Shown in pieces: positions 41,963 through 51,440 of a stretch of DNA of 51,723 bases. Positions within the stretch are counted from its first letter, which is position 1, and every line of letters starts with the position of its first letter. The notes under the pieces are model-generated. The model made no database searches, was not told the DNA's origin, and saw only the letters and a list, made by a program, of their open reading frames with translations. The position numbers were made by a program, and so were the translations under genes. Source of the stretch: Acidimicrobiaceae bacterium (GTDB taxonomy: Bacteria > Actinomycetota > Acidimicrobiia > Acidimicrobiales > Aldehydirespiratoraceae). The DNA lies in NCBI GenBank assembly GCA_009835735.1, contig VXWX01000048.1, positions 1 through 51,723 on the forward strand. Direction: 5' to 3'.

Positions 41963-43354
41963 GTGAACACCGACGCCGAGGCGGAGCGGATCTGGACCAG
42001 TTGCGCCCAGAGCATCCGCAGCCAGGTGAGCGATGCCGTGTGGAGGACCACCTTTAGCGGCGCCCGAGCAACCGCCTTCGACCAGCGCTCCCTGACGCTG
42101 GTTGTGCCGACCAGCCTCCAGAAGGCCCGGATCGAGCGCCGTTACTTTGATCTGTTGACCGACGCCCTGGATGAGGCCGAGCCGGACGTGATGGTCCGGA
42201 TCGAGATCGACCCGGACTGGGACGAGAGCGACGACTTCTCGGTTGCCGACGTCGCAGCTCCAACGGAGGAAGCTCCGACGTTGCGTGACGCCCACCGTGA
42301 ACCAACAGCGACGGGCACCAACGGCGATTCCGGGCCCCATGCCCGCTTGACTTTCGAGCAGTTCGTGACTGGAACCTCCAACCGGTTCTCGCAGGCGGCG
42401 GCACTCGCGGTGGCCGAGACCCCGGCTGGGCCGTACAACCCGCTGTTGATCCACGGAGACTCCGGGCTCGGAAAGACCCACCTTCTGAGAGCCATCGCCC
42501 ACTACGTCAACCACCATTACCCCTCGTACAAAGTGCGCTACGTCACCAGCGAGACCTTCCTGAACGAGTTCGTGCAGGCGATACGGAACAGCACCCAGCC
42601 AGAGTTCAAGCTCCTGTACCGGAGCAACGATGTGCTGCTGGTCGACGACATCCAGTTCATGGAGGGCAAGGACGGACTGCAGGAAGAGTTCTTCCACACG
42701 TTCAACGACCTTCTGCAGAACGGCGCGCAGATAGTCCTCTCCTCCGATCGCTCTCCTGATGCAATGCCCACTCTGGAGGACCGGCTCCGAAGCAGGTTCA
42801 AGTCGGGCCTTATCACAGACATCCAGCCCCCGGATCTAGTCACCCGGCTAGCTATTTTGGAGAAGAAGGCTGAATCGGCGGCCATCGAGATCCCAAGCGA
42901 AGTCCTCTCATTCATCGCTGAGAACGTCACCGACTCGATCCGTGAACTCGAAGGGGCCCTCATCAAGGTCACGGCATACGCCAACATCACAGGTCAGCCA
43001 TGCTCCTACGAGCTCGCCAAACGCGTCTTGGCCGACTTGATAGGCAACACCATCAAGGCACCGGTCACGGTCAGGAGCATCCTCACCGCCACTGCCGAGC
43101 TCTTCAGCTTCTCCGTGGAACAGATCACCGGAGGCAGCCGGCGCAGGCCCCTCGTCGACGCGCGCCAGATCGCCATGTACGTAACCAGGAACATGACCGA
43201 TCTTTCCTACCCGGAGATCGGCAGGGCCTTCGGCAACCGCGACCACACCACTGTTATCCACGCCGTGCGCAAGATCGAACATCACATGACCGAACGCAAA
43301 GACATCTTTGACAAGATCCAGGACCTTCAAAGGCGGGTCGGAGAAATCTCGTGA
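41963..43354 (+). CDS. dnaA: Chromosomal replication initiator DnaA
   Basis: 463 residues. Domain I is in 1-80 and a short acidic domain II follows. The AAA+ domain has ARLTFEQFVTGTSNRFSQAAA, Walker A HGDSGLGKTHLL, Walker B VLLVDDIQFMEGKD and sensor SSDRSPDAMPTLEDRLRSRF. Domain IV has the DNA-binding signature DLSYPEIGRAFGNRDHTTVIHA. GTG at 41963 with AAAGGAG 8 nt upstream is preferred over TTG 41918, which is a DnaA box. Confidence 0.97.
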   Translation: MNTDAEAERIWTSCAQSIRSQVSDAVWRTTFSGARATAFDQRSLTLVVPTSLQKARIERRYFDLLTDALDEAEPDVMVRIEIDPDWDESDDFSVADVAAPTEEAPTLRDAHREPTATGTNGDSGPHARLTFEQFVTGTSNRFSQAAALAVAETPAGPYNPLLIHGDSGLGKTHLLRAIAHYVNHHYPSYKVRYVTSETFLNEFVQAIRNSTQPEFKLLYRSNDVLLVDDIQFMEGKDGLQEEFFHTFNDLLQNGAQIVLSSDRSPDAMPTLEDRLRSRFKSGLITDIQPPDLVTRLAILEKKAESAAIEIPSEVLSFIAENVTDSIRELEGALIKVTAYANITGQPCSYELAKRVLADLIGNTIKAPVTVRSILTATAELFSFSVEQITGGSRRRPLVDARQIAMYVTRNMTDLSYPEIGRAFGNRDHTTVIHAVRKIEHHMTERKDIFDKIQDLQRRVGEIS

Positions 43355-43602
43355 GCGCAATCCACCAAGCACAGGGGAGAAACATGGGGACCGTTGCCCT
43401 CTCGCCTCTGGACAACTGTGTCAAACAACACCGGCATCAACACCCAATCGGCAACGCGCCACCGGCTCACTGACTGGCACGGCAAATCTGGGCATATCAG
43501 AAGCGCTGTGATTTCAAGGCGAGCCGACCCAAATCCCCAATCCACAGTGCCTAGTGCCCTCTACAACCTTTTGAATCCAGCTAGAGGAGAAGCAAGAAGA
43601 TC
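43355..43602. other. dnaA-dnaN intergenic region (second oriC candidate)
   Basis: 248 bp without a gene. Weak DnaA boxes only: TTGTCCAGA on the minus strand (43407-43415) and CAATCCACA (43538-43546). This is the textbook actinobacterial oriC position, but box density is lower than upstream of dnaA. The end holds the dnaN Shine-Dalgarno region (AGAGGAGA). Confidence 0.45.
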
Positions 43603-44739
43603 ATGGGCATGAAGTTCCGTTGCGAACGAGACACGCTCTTGGATGCTCTGATGGTCGCGGTCCGGGCCGCGGCGGGTGCCAGTTCGAATCGGGCCGCGCT
43701 GACGGGGGCTCATCTCGACCTGACGGAGGGCGTTCTCACCGTCACCGGCAGTGACCTCGACTTGACGCTGTCGGTGACGGCGGAAGTGCTGGGTACCGCG
43801 GGCGGCGCCGCCGTGACACCAGCTCGACTGCTTACTGATGTGGTCCGGGCAGTTCCGGCCGGAGCGGTGGAGTTTTCGGTGACTGAAGGCGAGGCCTCGA
43901 TCGTGGCCGGGTCATCGGAGTTCTCGATCCGGTTGATCCCGGAGGAGGACTACCCGCAGCTGTCGTTCACCCAAGAGGTGAGTGAGGATGGCGACGCGGC
44001 GTCGTTCAGTCCGGCAGTTACGTTCGGAGGGGCCGAATTCCGGGATGCACTCAGTCAAGTCGTCAGGTCGGCCTCGTCGGATGACTCCAGGCCGATCCTC
44101 ACGGGTGTGCTCATGGCTTCGGAGGGGGAGGGCCGGCTGCGGCTGGTCTCGACGGACTCGTATCGGCTCTCGGTGCGAGATCTCGAGGGCTCGTCGATCC
44201 TCGGTGAGCATCAGAAAGTACTGGTGCCGAGTCGCGCTCTTGGTGAGTTGCAACGGCTGATCGCGGATTCAGATGAAGTGACGTTGAAGTTGGCCGAGCA
44301 CTATGCGCAGTTCGTAGTGGGAAGCGTTCAGTTGACCACGCGGCTGATTCCGGGGGACTTCCCCAACTACCAAGGCTTGATCCCGACGGACCATCCGAAT
44401 CGCCTGACCGCCAACCGCGAGCAGCTGCTGGAAGTCGTTCGACGCGTGCGTCTGCTTGCCCAGGATTCGACACCGGTTCGGTTGGTGATGAGCGACGGGA
44501 GCCTCGAGGTCATTGCCATTACGCACGACGTCGGCAAAGCGAACGAATCCATGGCGGCCAACTACACGGGCGAGGATCTGACTGTCGCGTTCAACCCCGG
44601 CTACCTCATCGATGGCATTGAGGCCACTACCGGTGAGGAAGTCACGCTGGAGACGGCGGACGCGGTAAAGCCAGCCCTGCTTCGTTCGGTGGGGGACGAA
44701 GGGTTCCTTTATCTGCTTATGCCGGTGCGGGTGAGCTGA
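43603..44739 (+). CDS. dnaN: DNA polymerase III sliding clamp (beta subunit)
   Basis: 378 residues, three clamp folds. MKFRCERDTLLDALMVAVRAA at the start, PILTGVLMASEGEGRLRLVSTDSYRLS in the middle (read in parts), and the C-terminal FLYLLMPVRVS. Two ATGs lie six bases apart (43603, 43609); either is possible. Confidence 0.97.
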   Translation: MGMKFRCERDTLLDALMVAVRAAAGASSNRAALTGAHLDLTEGVLTVTGSDLDLTLSVTAEVLGTAGGAAVTPARLLTDVVRAVPAGAVEFSVTEGEASIVAGSSEFSIRLIPEEDYPQLSFTQEVSEDGDAASFSPAVTFGGAEFRDALSQVVRSASSDDSRPILTGVLMASEGEGRLRLVSTDSYRLSVRDLEGSSILGEHQKVLVPSRALGELQRLIADSDEVTLKLAEHYAQFVVGSVQLTTRLIPGDFPNYQGLIPTDHPNRLTANREQLLEVVRRVRLLAQDSTPVRLVMSDGSLEVIAITHDVGKANESMAANYTGEDLTVAFNPGYLIDGIEATTGEEVTLETADAVKPALLRSVGDEGFLYLLMPVRVS

Positions 44740-44757
44740 TCGTTCGGACGTGGGCCG

Positions 44758-45843
44758 GTGCAGGTCTGCTCGCTGTCGCTTCTCGATTTCCGGTCCTACG
44801 CCGAGGCCGAGGTTGTCTTCGCTCCGGGCCTGACGGCGATCATCGGGCCGAACGGTCATGGGAAGACCAACTTGCTTGAGGCCTTGGGCTTCGCGGCCGG
44901 CCTGGGTTCGTTCCGGGGCGCCTCCGATGCCGCCCTCATACGGGACGGGGCGGCGGCGGCGATCATTCGCTGCTCGGGACAGGGCGCCGCAGACCGCGAG
45001 ATGCTGATCGAGGTGGAGTTGGCCCGGGCCCGACCGAACCGGGTGAAGGTGAACCGGCAACCGGTGGCGCGACGCCGTGACTTGCTCGGGATGCTCACGG
45101 CCACGGCGTTCTCACCGGAGGACCTCGAATTGGTGAAGGGCGAGCCCGCGGTCCGGCGCCGATGGATGGATGACGCACTGGCCGCGGTTCGACCGTCCTG
45201 GGGTTCGCTGCGCAGCGAGTTGGACCGGATCCTTCGCCAGCGCAACACCCTGTTGCGTCAGGCACAGGGCCGCGCCGTAGGTGACGTGGCCATCACCCTG
45301 GACGTGTGGGACGACAAGCTGGCCGCAGTGGGCGACGAGCTTCGCATGCGGCGCCGTGATCTGCTGGCTGCGATGGAACCCCGGATCCGGCGTCACTATG
45401 GCCACATCTCCCAGGGGCAGGGCGCCGCCGACTTGACCTATCTCTCGTCTTGGGGGGAGGACTCGCTAGCCGGCGCACTGGCAGCTGCCCGACCGGCCGA
45501 TCTCAAGCGATCCACGAGCACGGTGGGCCCCCACCGCGACGATGTCCTGCTGAAGGTGGAAGGACTTCCGGCCCGAAGCCACGCTTCTCAGGGAGAGCAG
45601 CGGTCCCTCGCCCTAGCCCTGCGGTTGGCGGTGGATGCGGAAGTCCGCGAGTGCCGGGGCGTGGAGCCGGTGCTGTTGCTTGACGACGTGTTCTCAGAAC
45701 TGGACGCCGGCCGGTCCGCTGCCCTGTTGGAGACACTCCCGCCTGGCCAGCGAATCCTCACCACCGCGGCACCCGGGCTGCCCGCCGGTGTGCAGCCCGA
45801 CCAGCTGATCCGGGTCGCCAACGGCACCGCCAGGTCGTTGTGA
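44758..45843 (+). CDS. recF: DNA replication and repair protein RecF
   Basis: 361-residue SMC-like ATPase for gap repair. Walker A GPNGHGKTNLLEAL, FSPEDLELVKGEPAVRRRWMD, the signature SQGEQRSLALALRLA and Walker B VLLLDDVFSELDAGR. GTG start 18 nt after dnaN; GTGA overlap with the next gene. Confidence 0.96.
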   Translation: MQVCSLSLLDFRSYAEAEVVFAPGLTAIIGPNGHGKTNLLEALGFAAGLGSFRGASDAALIRDGAAAAIIRCSGQGAADREMLIEVELARARPNRVKVNRQPVARRRDLLGMLTATAFSPEDLELVKGEPAVRRRWMDDALAAVRPSWGSLRSELDRILRQRNTLLRQAQGRAVGDVAITLDVWDDKLAAVGDELRMRRRDLLAAMEPRIRRHYGHISQGQGAADLTYLSSWGEDSLAGALAAARPADLKRSTSTVGPHRDDVLLKVEGLPARSHASQGEQRSLALALRLAVDAEVRECRGVEPVLLLDDVFSELDAGRSAALLETLPPGQRILTTAAPGLPAGVQPDQLIRVANGTARSL

Positions 45844-46157
45844 CGGTGTCAGCCGGCGACGAGCCCATAGAGCTGGCTGATGCTCTGGAGCGGGTGTTGG
45901 GCTCGCTGGGCGCGCCACCCGCCGACCTGCTGTCGACGGTGTTCCATCGGTGGGAGGAGGTGGTGGGCGCCGACGTGGCTCGGCACTGCCGGCCGGCCGC
46001 GGTGGAAGGTGATCGGCTCGTCATCGAGGCCTCCGATTCGATGTGGGCCAGCGAGGTGCGGTGGTTGGCCGAACAGGTGCTGGAACGGGTGAATGAACTG
46101 TCGTCCACCGATCGGCTGAACTCGATTGCGGTACGGGTGAGGCCGGTCGCCAAGTAG
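45840..46157 (+). CDS. dciA: DciA-family (DUF721) replicative helicase loader
   Basis: 105 residues with the DUF721 core: FHRWEEVVGADVARHC, RLVIEASDSMWASEVRWLAEQ, LERVNEL. Members of the DciA family load DnaB in bacteria without DnaC, and the same slot after recF in mycobacteria holds Rv0004. GTG overlaps the recF stop. Shorter than mycobacterial homologues, lacking the long N-terminal extension. Confidence 0.9.
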   Translation: MTVSAGDEPIELADALERVLGSLGAPPADLLSTVFHRWEEVVGADVARHCRPAAVEGDRLVIEASDSMWASEVRWLAEQVLERVNELSSTDRLNSIAVRVRPVAK

Positions 46158-46185
46158 AGGCCGAGCGTGCGAACAGGAGCGGGAG
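46157..46185 (+). repeat. Dispersed repeat copy D (internally deleted)
   Basis: GAGGCCGAGCG joined directly to TGCGAACAGGAGCGGGAG, i.e. the two ends of the repeat without its middle. It begins on the last base of the dciA stop codon. Confidence 0.6.
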
Positions 46186-46419
46186 ACACAGCCGGATAAC
46201 GCGCCGTTCGGCCGGTGCTGGCTGGTAGGATGACGGGCGTGATCGGTGGCTCGATGAAGGGCTTTGTCCCGGTTCGGTGCCCCCGGCTCGCCCGGTCCTT
46301 GTTTGCTGCGGCCGGGTCGTGCCAGTGAGTGCTCCAGGCCTCCATCTTGTTCCGGCGGCAGACCTTCGATCCATCGTCGCCCGCGGCCCGCGGGACCGTG
46401 TGAGGAGGGTTTGTTCGGC
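46186..46419 (+). promoter_or_regulatory. gyrB upstream region
   Basis: About 230 nt with no recognisable gene before gyrB. It should carry the supercoiling-sensitive gyrB promoter. GAGGAGGG lies at 46402-46409, 10 nt before the GTG. Confidence 0.4.
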
Positions 46420-48480
46420 GTGACTGCCAGCGAGCCGGCAATCGAGACAAACCCCGGCGTCGACCCCTCGTACGGCGCGCTCGAGATCACTGTCCTAGAG
46501 GGTCTCGAGGCCGTGCGCGAGCGGCCCAGCATGTACATCGGGTCGACCGGCCCGACCGGCTTGCACCATCTCGTGTGGGAGGTTGTGGACAACTCGGTGG
46601 ACGAGGCCATGGCCGGTTACTGCACCCGGATCGACGTCACACTCCACGAGGATGGTTCGTGCGAGGTGGGGGACGACGGCCGCGGCATCCCTGTGGACCC
46701 GCATCCCCTCCATGACCACATTCCCGCGGCCGAGTTGGTGATGACGCTGCTGCACGCGGGTGGGAAGTTCGGCGGCGACGGCTACAAGATCTCGGGCGGC
46801 CTCCACGGTGTCGGCGTCTCGGTGGTCAATGCCCTCTCGGAGAAGATGGAAGTCGACATCTACCGCTCCGGGCAACGGCATCGCATGACCTTCGTCAACG
46901 GTGGCGAGGTTGAGGAAGCCCTCACCGTGCTGGGGCCCGCGCCACAGTTGAACGGCGACATCCGGACCGGCACGACGATCCGGTTCTGGCCGGACTCTTC
47001 GGTCTTGGAGGATGTGTCGTTCCGGTACCAGACGGTGGCTGAACGCTTGGAGATGATGGCGTTCTTGAACCGGGGCCTTGAAATCCGGGTCCGCGATCTG
47101 AGGTCTGGTCCGCATGGACACACCGAGTGGACCTCGTTCCGCTACGAGGGCGGCATTGTCGACTACGTGAGCCGCCTGAACCAGTCGAAGGTCCGTCTCT
47201 TCGATGCCGTAGGGCACTTTGCCGACACGGAGACCATCGACGGCAATCCGCACGAGGTGGAAGTGGCGTTCCAGTGGAACACCGGTTTCAACACCGACGG
47301 CCTGCACAGCTTTGCCAACGGGATCTCCACCATCGACGGTGGCATGCATGAGCAGGGGTTCCGTTCGGCGCTGACCCGTACTGTCAATGCCTACGCCCGC
47401 GAGAAGGGATTGCTCAAGGAGAAGGCTGACAACCTCCACGGCGAGGACATCCGTGAAGGGCTCACCGCGATTGTGAGCGTGCGCATCGGAAAGCCGCAGT
47501 TCGAGGGGCAGACAAAGGCCAAGTTGGGCAACATGTCGATGCGGTCCTTCACCGAGCGGGTCACCAACCGCCACTTGTCGGAATGGCTTGAGGAGCACCC
47601 GGCCGAGGCGAAGCGGGCTGTGTTGAAGGCCGTGGCGGCCTCTGCGGCTCGCGAGGCTGCGGCTCGGGTGCGCTCCGAGGTTCGCTCCAAGTCACTGCTG
47701 GACGGTGCCGGCATGCCCGACAAGCTGAAGGACTGCACAGCCACCGACTCAGCCCGCAGGGAGCTGTTCATTGTCGAGGGGGACTCCGCGGGCGGTTCTG
47801 CCGTGCGGGCACGCGATCCCGAGACTCAGGCGGTGCTGCCGATCAGGGGCAAGATCCTCAACGTTGAGCGGGCTCGCATAGACAGGATGCTCAAGAACAA
47901 CGAGATACAGGCCATCGTCGCAGCCATCGGCACCGGTATCGGCGACGCCGCGGGCTCCAACGGCAACGCCAACGGCGATGGCAGCCCGGCCGACGGCCGC
48001 GAGCCCGAAGACCACGGCTGCGATGTCGGCAAGGCCCGGTACCACAAAGTGATCGTGCTGGCGGACGCTGACGTGGACGGCAGCCACATCCGCACGCTCC
48101 TGCTCACGTTCTTCTACCGCCAGATGCGCCCGCTGGTTGAAGCCGGCTATGTGTACGTGGCCCAGCCGCCGCTGTACTCCACCAAGGTGTCGAACTCGAA
48201 AGCGGTCTACCTGCTCGACGATGCCGCCAAGGATGCGTTCCTGGCCGAGAACCCTAGGCACAAGCGCGAGTTCCAGAGACTCAAGGGACTGGGGGAGATG
48301 GACTGGGACGAGTTGCGCTCCACCACCATGGACCCGCAAACGCGCAGCCTGCTGCAGGTGTCAGTCGAGGAGGCCGCGATCGCCGATCAGGTCATCTCGG
48401 TGCTCATGGGCGACGACGTTGAACAGCGCAAGAACTTCATCGTCACTAACGCCCGAGAAGTCCGAAACCTCGACTTCTGA
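46420..48480 (+). CDS. gyrB: DNA gyrase subunit B
   Basis: 686 residues. GHKL ATPase: EVVDNSVDEAMAGYC, DDGRGIPVD, GYKISGGLHGVGVSVVNALS. TOPRIM: VEGDSAGGSAVRARD, ADADVDGSHIRTLLLTFFYR. C-terminal GLGEMDWDELRSTTMDP. GTG at 46420 follows GAGGAGGG; 52 open codons before it are rejected. A Gly/Asn/Asp-rich insertion (about residues 507-530, SNGNANGDGSPADGREPED) splits the TOPRIM between GTGIGD and VGKARYHK. Confidence 0.97.
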   Translation: MTASEPAIETNPGVDPSYGALEITVLEGLEAVRERPSMYIGSTGPTGLHHLVWEVVDNSVDEAMAGYCTRIDVTLHEDGSCEVGDDGRGIPVDPHPLHDHIPAAELVMTLLHAGGKFGGDGYKISGGLHGVGVSVVNALSEKMEVDIYRSGQRHRMTFVNGGEVEEALTVLGPAPQLNGDIRTGTTIRFWPDSSVLEDVSFRYQTVAERLEMMAFLNRGLEIRVRDLRSGPHGHTEWTSFRYEGGIVDYVSRLNQSKVRLFDAVGHFADTETIDGNPHEVEVAFQWNTGFNTDGLHSFANGISTIDGGMHEQGFRSALTRTVNAYAREKGLLKEKADNLHGEDIREGLTAIVSVRIGKPQFEGQTKAKLGNMSMRSFTERVTNRHLSEWLEEHPAEAKRAVLKAVAASAAREAAARVRSEVRSKSLLDGAGMPDKLKDCTATDSARRELFIVEGDSAGGSAVRARDPETQAVLPIRGKILNVERARIDRMLKNNEIQAIVAAIGTGIGDAAGSNGNANGDGSPADGREPEDHGCDVGKARYHKVIVLADADVDGSHIRTLLLTFFYRQMRPLVEAGYVYVAQPPLYSTKVSNSKAVYLLDDAAKDAFLAENPRHKREFQRLKGLGEMDWDELRSTTMDPQTRSLLQVSVEEAAIADQVISVLMGDDVEQRKNFIVTNAREVRNLDF

Positions 48481-48499
48481 CCCCCACGGAAGCACCCCC

Positions 48500-51040
48500 A
48501 TGAACGAAACGACAGGCGGAACCGGCGAAGCTGACTCTCCAGACCCCACGGGCCCTGCGACCGGTGACAGCCTGGGGGTGACCGTCGTCGAGATCCAGGA
48601 GGAGATGGAGAGCTCCTTCCTGGATTACGCCATGTCGGTGATCATCAGCCGGGCGCTGCCCGACGCCCGCGATGGTCTCAAGCCGGTGCACCGCCGGATC
48701 CTGTGGTCGATGTATGACCAGGGCTTCCGTCCCGACCGGGGTCATGTCAAGTGCGCCCGGGTGGTGGGTGACGTGATGGCCCGTTTCCACCCCCACGGCG
48801 ACTCAGCCATCTACGACGCCCTGGCCCGGATGGCTCAGCCGTTCTCGTTGCAACACCCCCTCATCGATTTTCACGGCAACTACGGCTCGCCCGAGGATCC
48901 GCCGGCCGCGTCCCGCTACACCGAGTGCCGGCTCGATTCGCTGGCCATGTCGATGCTCGCCGACATCGGAGAGGACACGGTCGACTTTGTCGACAACTAT
49001 TCGGGAGACTTCACCGAGCCGGCCGTCCTTCCGGCCCGCCTGCCGAACCTCCTGGTGAACGGCAGCCAGGGGATCGCGGTGGGCATGGCCACCAACATCC
49101 CGCCTCACAACCTCGCCGAGGTGATCGATGCGGTCGTGCTGCTCCTGGAGGACCCCGACGCCGGCGTCGAGGACCTGATGGCGCGCGTTCACGGCCCGGA
49201 CTTCCCGACCGGCGGGCAGATACTGGGCCGCAGCGGGTTCGAGTCCGCCTACCGAACCGGCCGCGGCTCGGTGAAGATGCGAGCCGACGTGACGCCCGCC
49301 GAGATCGCTGGTCGCAATGCGCTCGTCGTCACGGCTCTGCCCTACCAGGTGTCGGCCGGCGCCGTCGCCCGCAAGATAGCGGACCTGGTCAACGCCAGGG
49401 AGTTGGAGGGGATCGCCGACGTCAACGACGAGTCCTCCGGCGACGAAACCCGTTTCGTGATCAAGCTCAAGCGGGATGCCAACCCGGAAGTGGTGCTGAA
49501 CAACCTCTGGAAGCACACCCCGCTGCAGTCCAGCTTCGCCATGAACGTGGTGGCGCTGGTGGACGGGGTGCCTCGCACGCTCAGCCTGCGCGACGCGCTG
49601 GTCGCATACGTCACGCACCAGATCGAGGTGGTGACCCGGCGGTCGGAGTTCCGCTTGGCCGCGGCCCGGTCCCGGCTCCACATCGTGGAGGGGCTGCTGC
49701 GAGCGCTGGACGCCATCGACGAGATCATCGCCACGATTCGCGCCAGCGAGAACACCGCCGCGGCCCGTGCGTCCCTGATGGCCGAGCCCTACGAGTTCTC
49801 GGAGGAGCAGGCCAACCACATTCTCGAGATGGCCCTCTCCCGCCTCACTCGCCTGGGCCGCACCCAGCTCGAGACGGAGGCCGCCGAGAAGCGCACCTTG
49901 ATTGCGGACTTGGAGGCACTGCTGGCCGACGAGCATCGCCTCCGGATGGCGATCCGCGACGAACTCAAGGAGATCTCCGACAAGTTCGGGACCGAACGCA
50001 GGTCGGTGCTCGAGATCGACCCGGGCGAACTCGACATCGAGGACTTGATCGACGACGACGACTTGGTGTTCACCATGTCGGCGTCGGGTTACGTCAAGAC
50101 GGTCCCCACCGACGAGTTCCGCCTGCAGGGCCGCGGCGGCCGGGGCGTGGCTGGCGCCAAGCTCAAGGAAGCCGACAGTGTCATGCACCTGATCCACACC
50201 ACGGCCCACTCCTACCTCTTGTTCTTCAGCAACCGGGGGCGGGTCTACCGGCTGAAGGCCCATGAGGTGCCGGTGGCCTCGCGCACCGCCCGGGGCACCT
50301 CGATTGTGAACCTGCTGTCGCTGCAGGACGGCGAGCGGATCCAGGCTGTGATCGACACCCGTGACTACGAGATGAACCGGTACCTGCTCTTCGCTACGGC
50401 CAAGGGCCGGGTGAAGCGAACCAAGTTCACGGCCTACGACTCGTCCCGCAAGGCGGGCCTCATCGCTATTCGCCTGCGCGACGATGACGAACTGGTGGCG
50501 GTCGTGCCGACCGACGGGGTGCACGACATACTGCTGTCGTCGCGTCTGGGCCAGACGATCCGCTTCGCGCAGGACGAGGTTCGTGAGATGGGCCGCACAG
50601 CTGCCGGAGTCATCGGCCTAAGGCTCAAGCACAAGGGCGATTCGGTAGTGTCGTGCGCAGTGGCCCGTCCGGGCGCGGCGCTGCTGTACGTGACCACTGG
50701 GGGCTATGGCAAGCGAACACCGGTGGCCGCGTTCAACTGCAAGGGCCGCGGCGGCCAGGGGAACATCGGGTCCAAGCCGACGGAGGAGAAGGGCGAAGTG
50801 GTCGGAACGCTTGTCGTGGATTCTGGCGACGAGATTCTGGCTGTCACCGCCAACGGCGTGGTGATCCGGGTTCCGGTGGGCGATGTGTCCGAGCGGAGCC
50901 GGATGGCGTCGGGTGTCAGGGTGATGAACCCCGACCCCGGCGACGAGGTGGTAGCCGTCGCCCTCGTCGGTGACGACATCGACGGCAACTCGAACCGGGA
51001 TCCTTCCGAACACATAGAAGCTGAGCCAGACGCGCAATGA
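48500..51040 (+). CDS. gyrA: DNA gyrase subunit A
   Basis: 846 residues. The breakage-reunion domain has RALPDARDGLKPVHRRILW, the quinolone region HPHGDSAIYDALARMAQPFS with the sensitive-type Ser and Asp, and catalytic Tyr in AASRYTECRL. The gyrase-specific box QGRGGRGV opens the C-terminal beta-pinwheel. ATG with GGAAG 8 nt upstream, 19 nt after gyrB. Stop overlaps the next gene (ATGA). Confidence 0.97.
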   Translation: MNETTGGTGEADSPDPTGPATGDSLGVTVVEIQEEMESSFLDYAMSVIISRALPDARDGLKPVHRRILWSMYDQGFRPDRGHVKCARVVGDVMARFHPHGDSAIYDALARMAQPFSLQHPLIDFHGNYGSPEDPPAASRYTECRLDSLAMSMLADIGEDTVDFVDNYSGDFTEPAVLPARLPNLLVNGSQGIAVGMATNIPPHNLAEVIDAVVLLLEDPDAGVEDLMARVHGPDFPTGGQILGRSGFESAYRTGRGSVKMRADVTPAEIAGRNALVVTALPYQVSAGAVARKIADLVNARELEGIADVNDESSGDETRFVIKLKRDANPEVVLNNLWKHTPLQSSFAMNVVALVDGVPRTLSLRDALVAYVTHQIEVVTRRSEFRLAAARSRLHIVEGLLRALDAIDEIIATIRASENTAAARASLMAEPYEFSEEQANHILEMALSRLTRLGRTQLETEAAEKRTLIADLEALLADEHRLRMAIRDELKEISDKFGTERRSVLEIDPGELDIEDLIDDDDLVFTMSASGYVKTVPTDEFRLQGRGGRGVAGAKLKEADSVMHLIHTTAHSYLLFFSNRGRVYRLKAHEVPVASRTARGTSIVNLLSLQDGERIQAVIDTRDYEMNRYLLFATAKGRVKRTKFTAYDSSRKAGLIAIRLRDDDELVAVVPTDGVHDILLSSRLGQTIRFAQDEVREMGRTAAGVIGLRLKHKGDSVVSCAVARPGAALLYVTTGGYGKRTPVAAFNCKGRGGQGNIGSKPTEEKGEVVGTLVVDSGDEILAVTANGVVIRVPVGDVSERSRMASGVRVMNPDPGDEVVAVALVGDDIDGNSNRDPSEHIEAEPDAQ

Positions 51041-51408
51041 CGGCCCGGGCGCGGCCGGAGCCCCGAGACCGGGGACAAGCCGCGCCCATGATGGTCGTGA
51101 TATTGCTGGCGTTGACGGTGGCTGTTGCCGCGACCGTCGAGGTCGGGCGGTTCCTGGACGAGAGCGCTCGAGCCCGGACGGCGGCCGACGCGGCGGCCTT
51201 GGCCGGGGCGGCCGCCGGCCGGGCCGAAGCGGCCGCCCTTGCGAAGGCCAATGGGGGACGGCTGCTGTCCTACGCCGAACAGGAGGCGGACGGCGGCTCC
51301 AATGCCCTGCTCGTGACCGTTGCGGTTCAAGTGGGCCGAGCCAGCCAGACAGCCCGGGCCGAACGCCTGGTCGAGTGGACTGCGCCCCCTGATACAACGC
51401 ATAACTAG
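51037..51408 (+). CDS. TadE/TadG-like secreted or pilus-associated protein
   Basis: 123 residues. Basic N-terminus then DRGQAAPMMVVILLALTVAV, the prepilin-like helix of TadE/Rv3654c-type proteins, followed by ESARARTAADAAALAGAAAGR. Usually found in Tad pilus loci; here it is alone, coupled to gyrA by an ATGA overlap. Confidence 0.75.
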   Translation: MTARARPEPRDRGQAAPMMVVILLALTVAVAATVEVGRFLDESARARTAADAAALAGAAAGRAEAAALAKANGGRLLSYAEQEADGGSNALLVTVAVQVGRASQTARAERLVEWTAPPDTTHN

Positions 51409-51440
51409 ACTGCGCATCGTCGGAGGGGCCATGGACAACT

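Noticed and set aside
43355..43602. Short frames in the dnaA-dnaN gap (for example 43394-43612)
   Set aside because: No Shine-Dalgarno or conserved sequence; the interval fits an origin or promoter region.
48137..48499. Upstream extension of the gyrA frame into gyrB
   Set aside because: Arg/Ser-rich shadow of gyrB; ATG 48500 with a Shine-Dalgarno starts the normal GyrA N-terminus.
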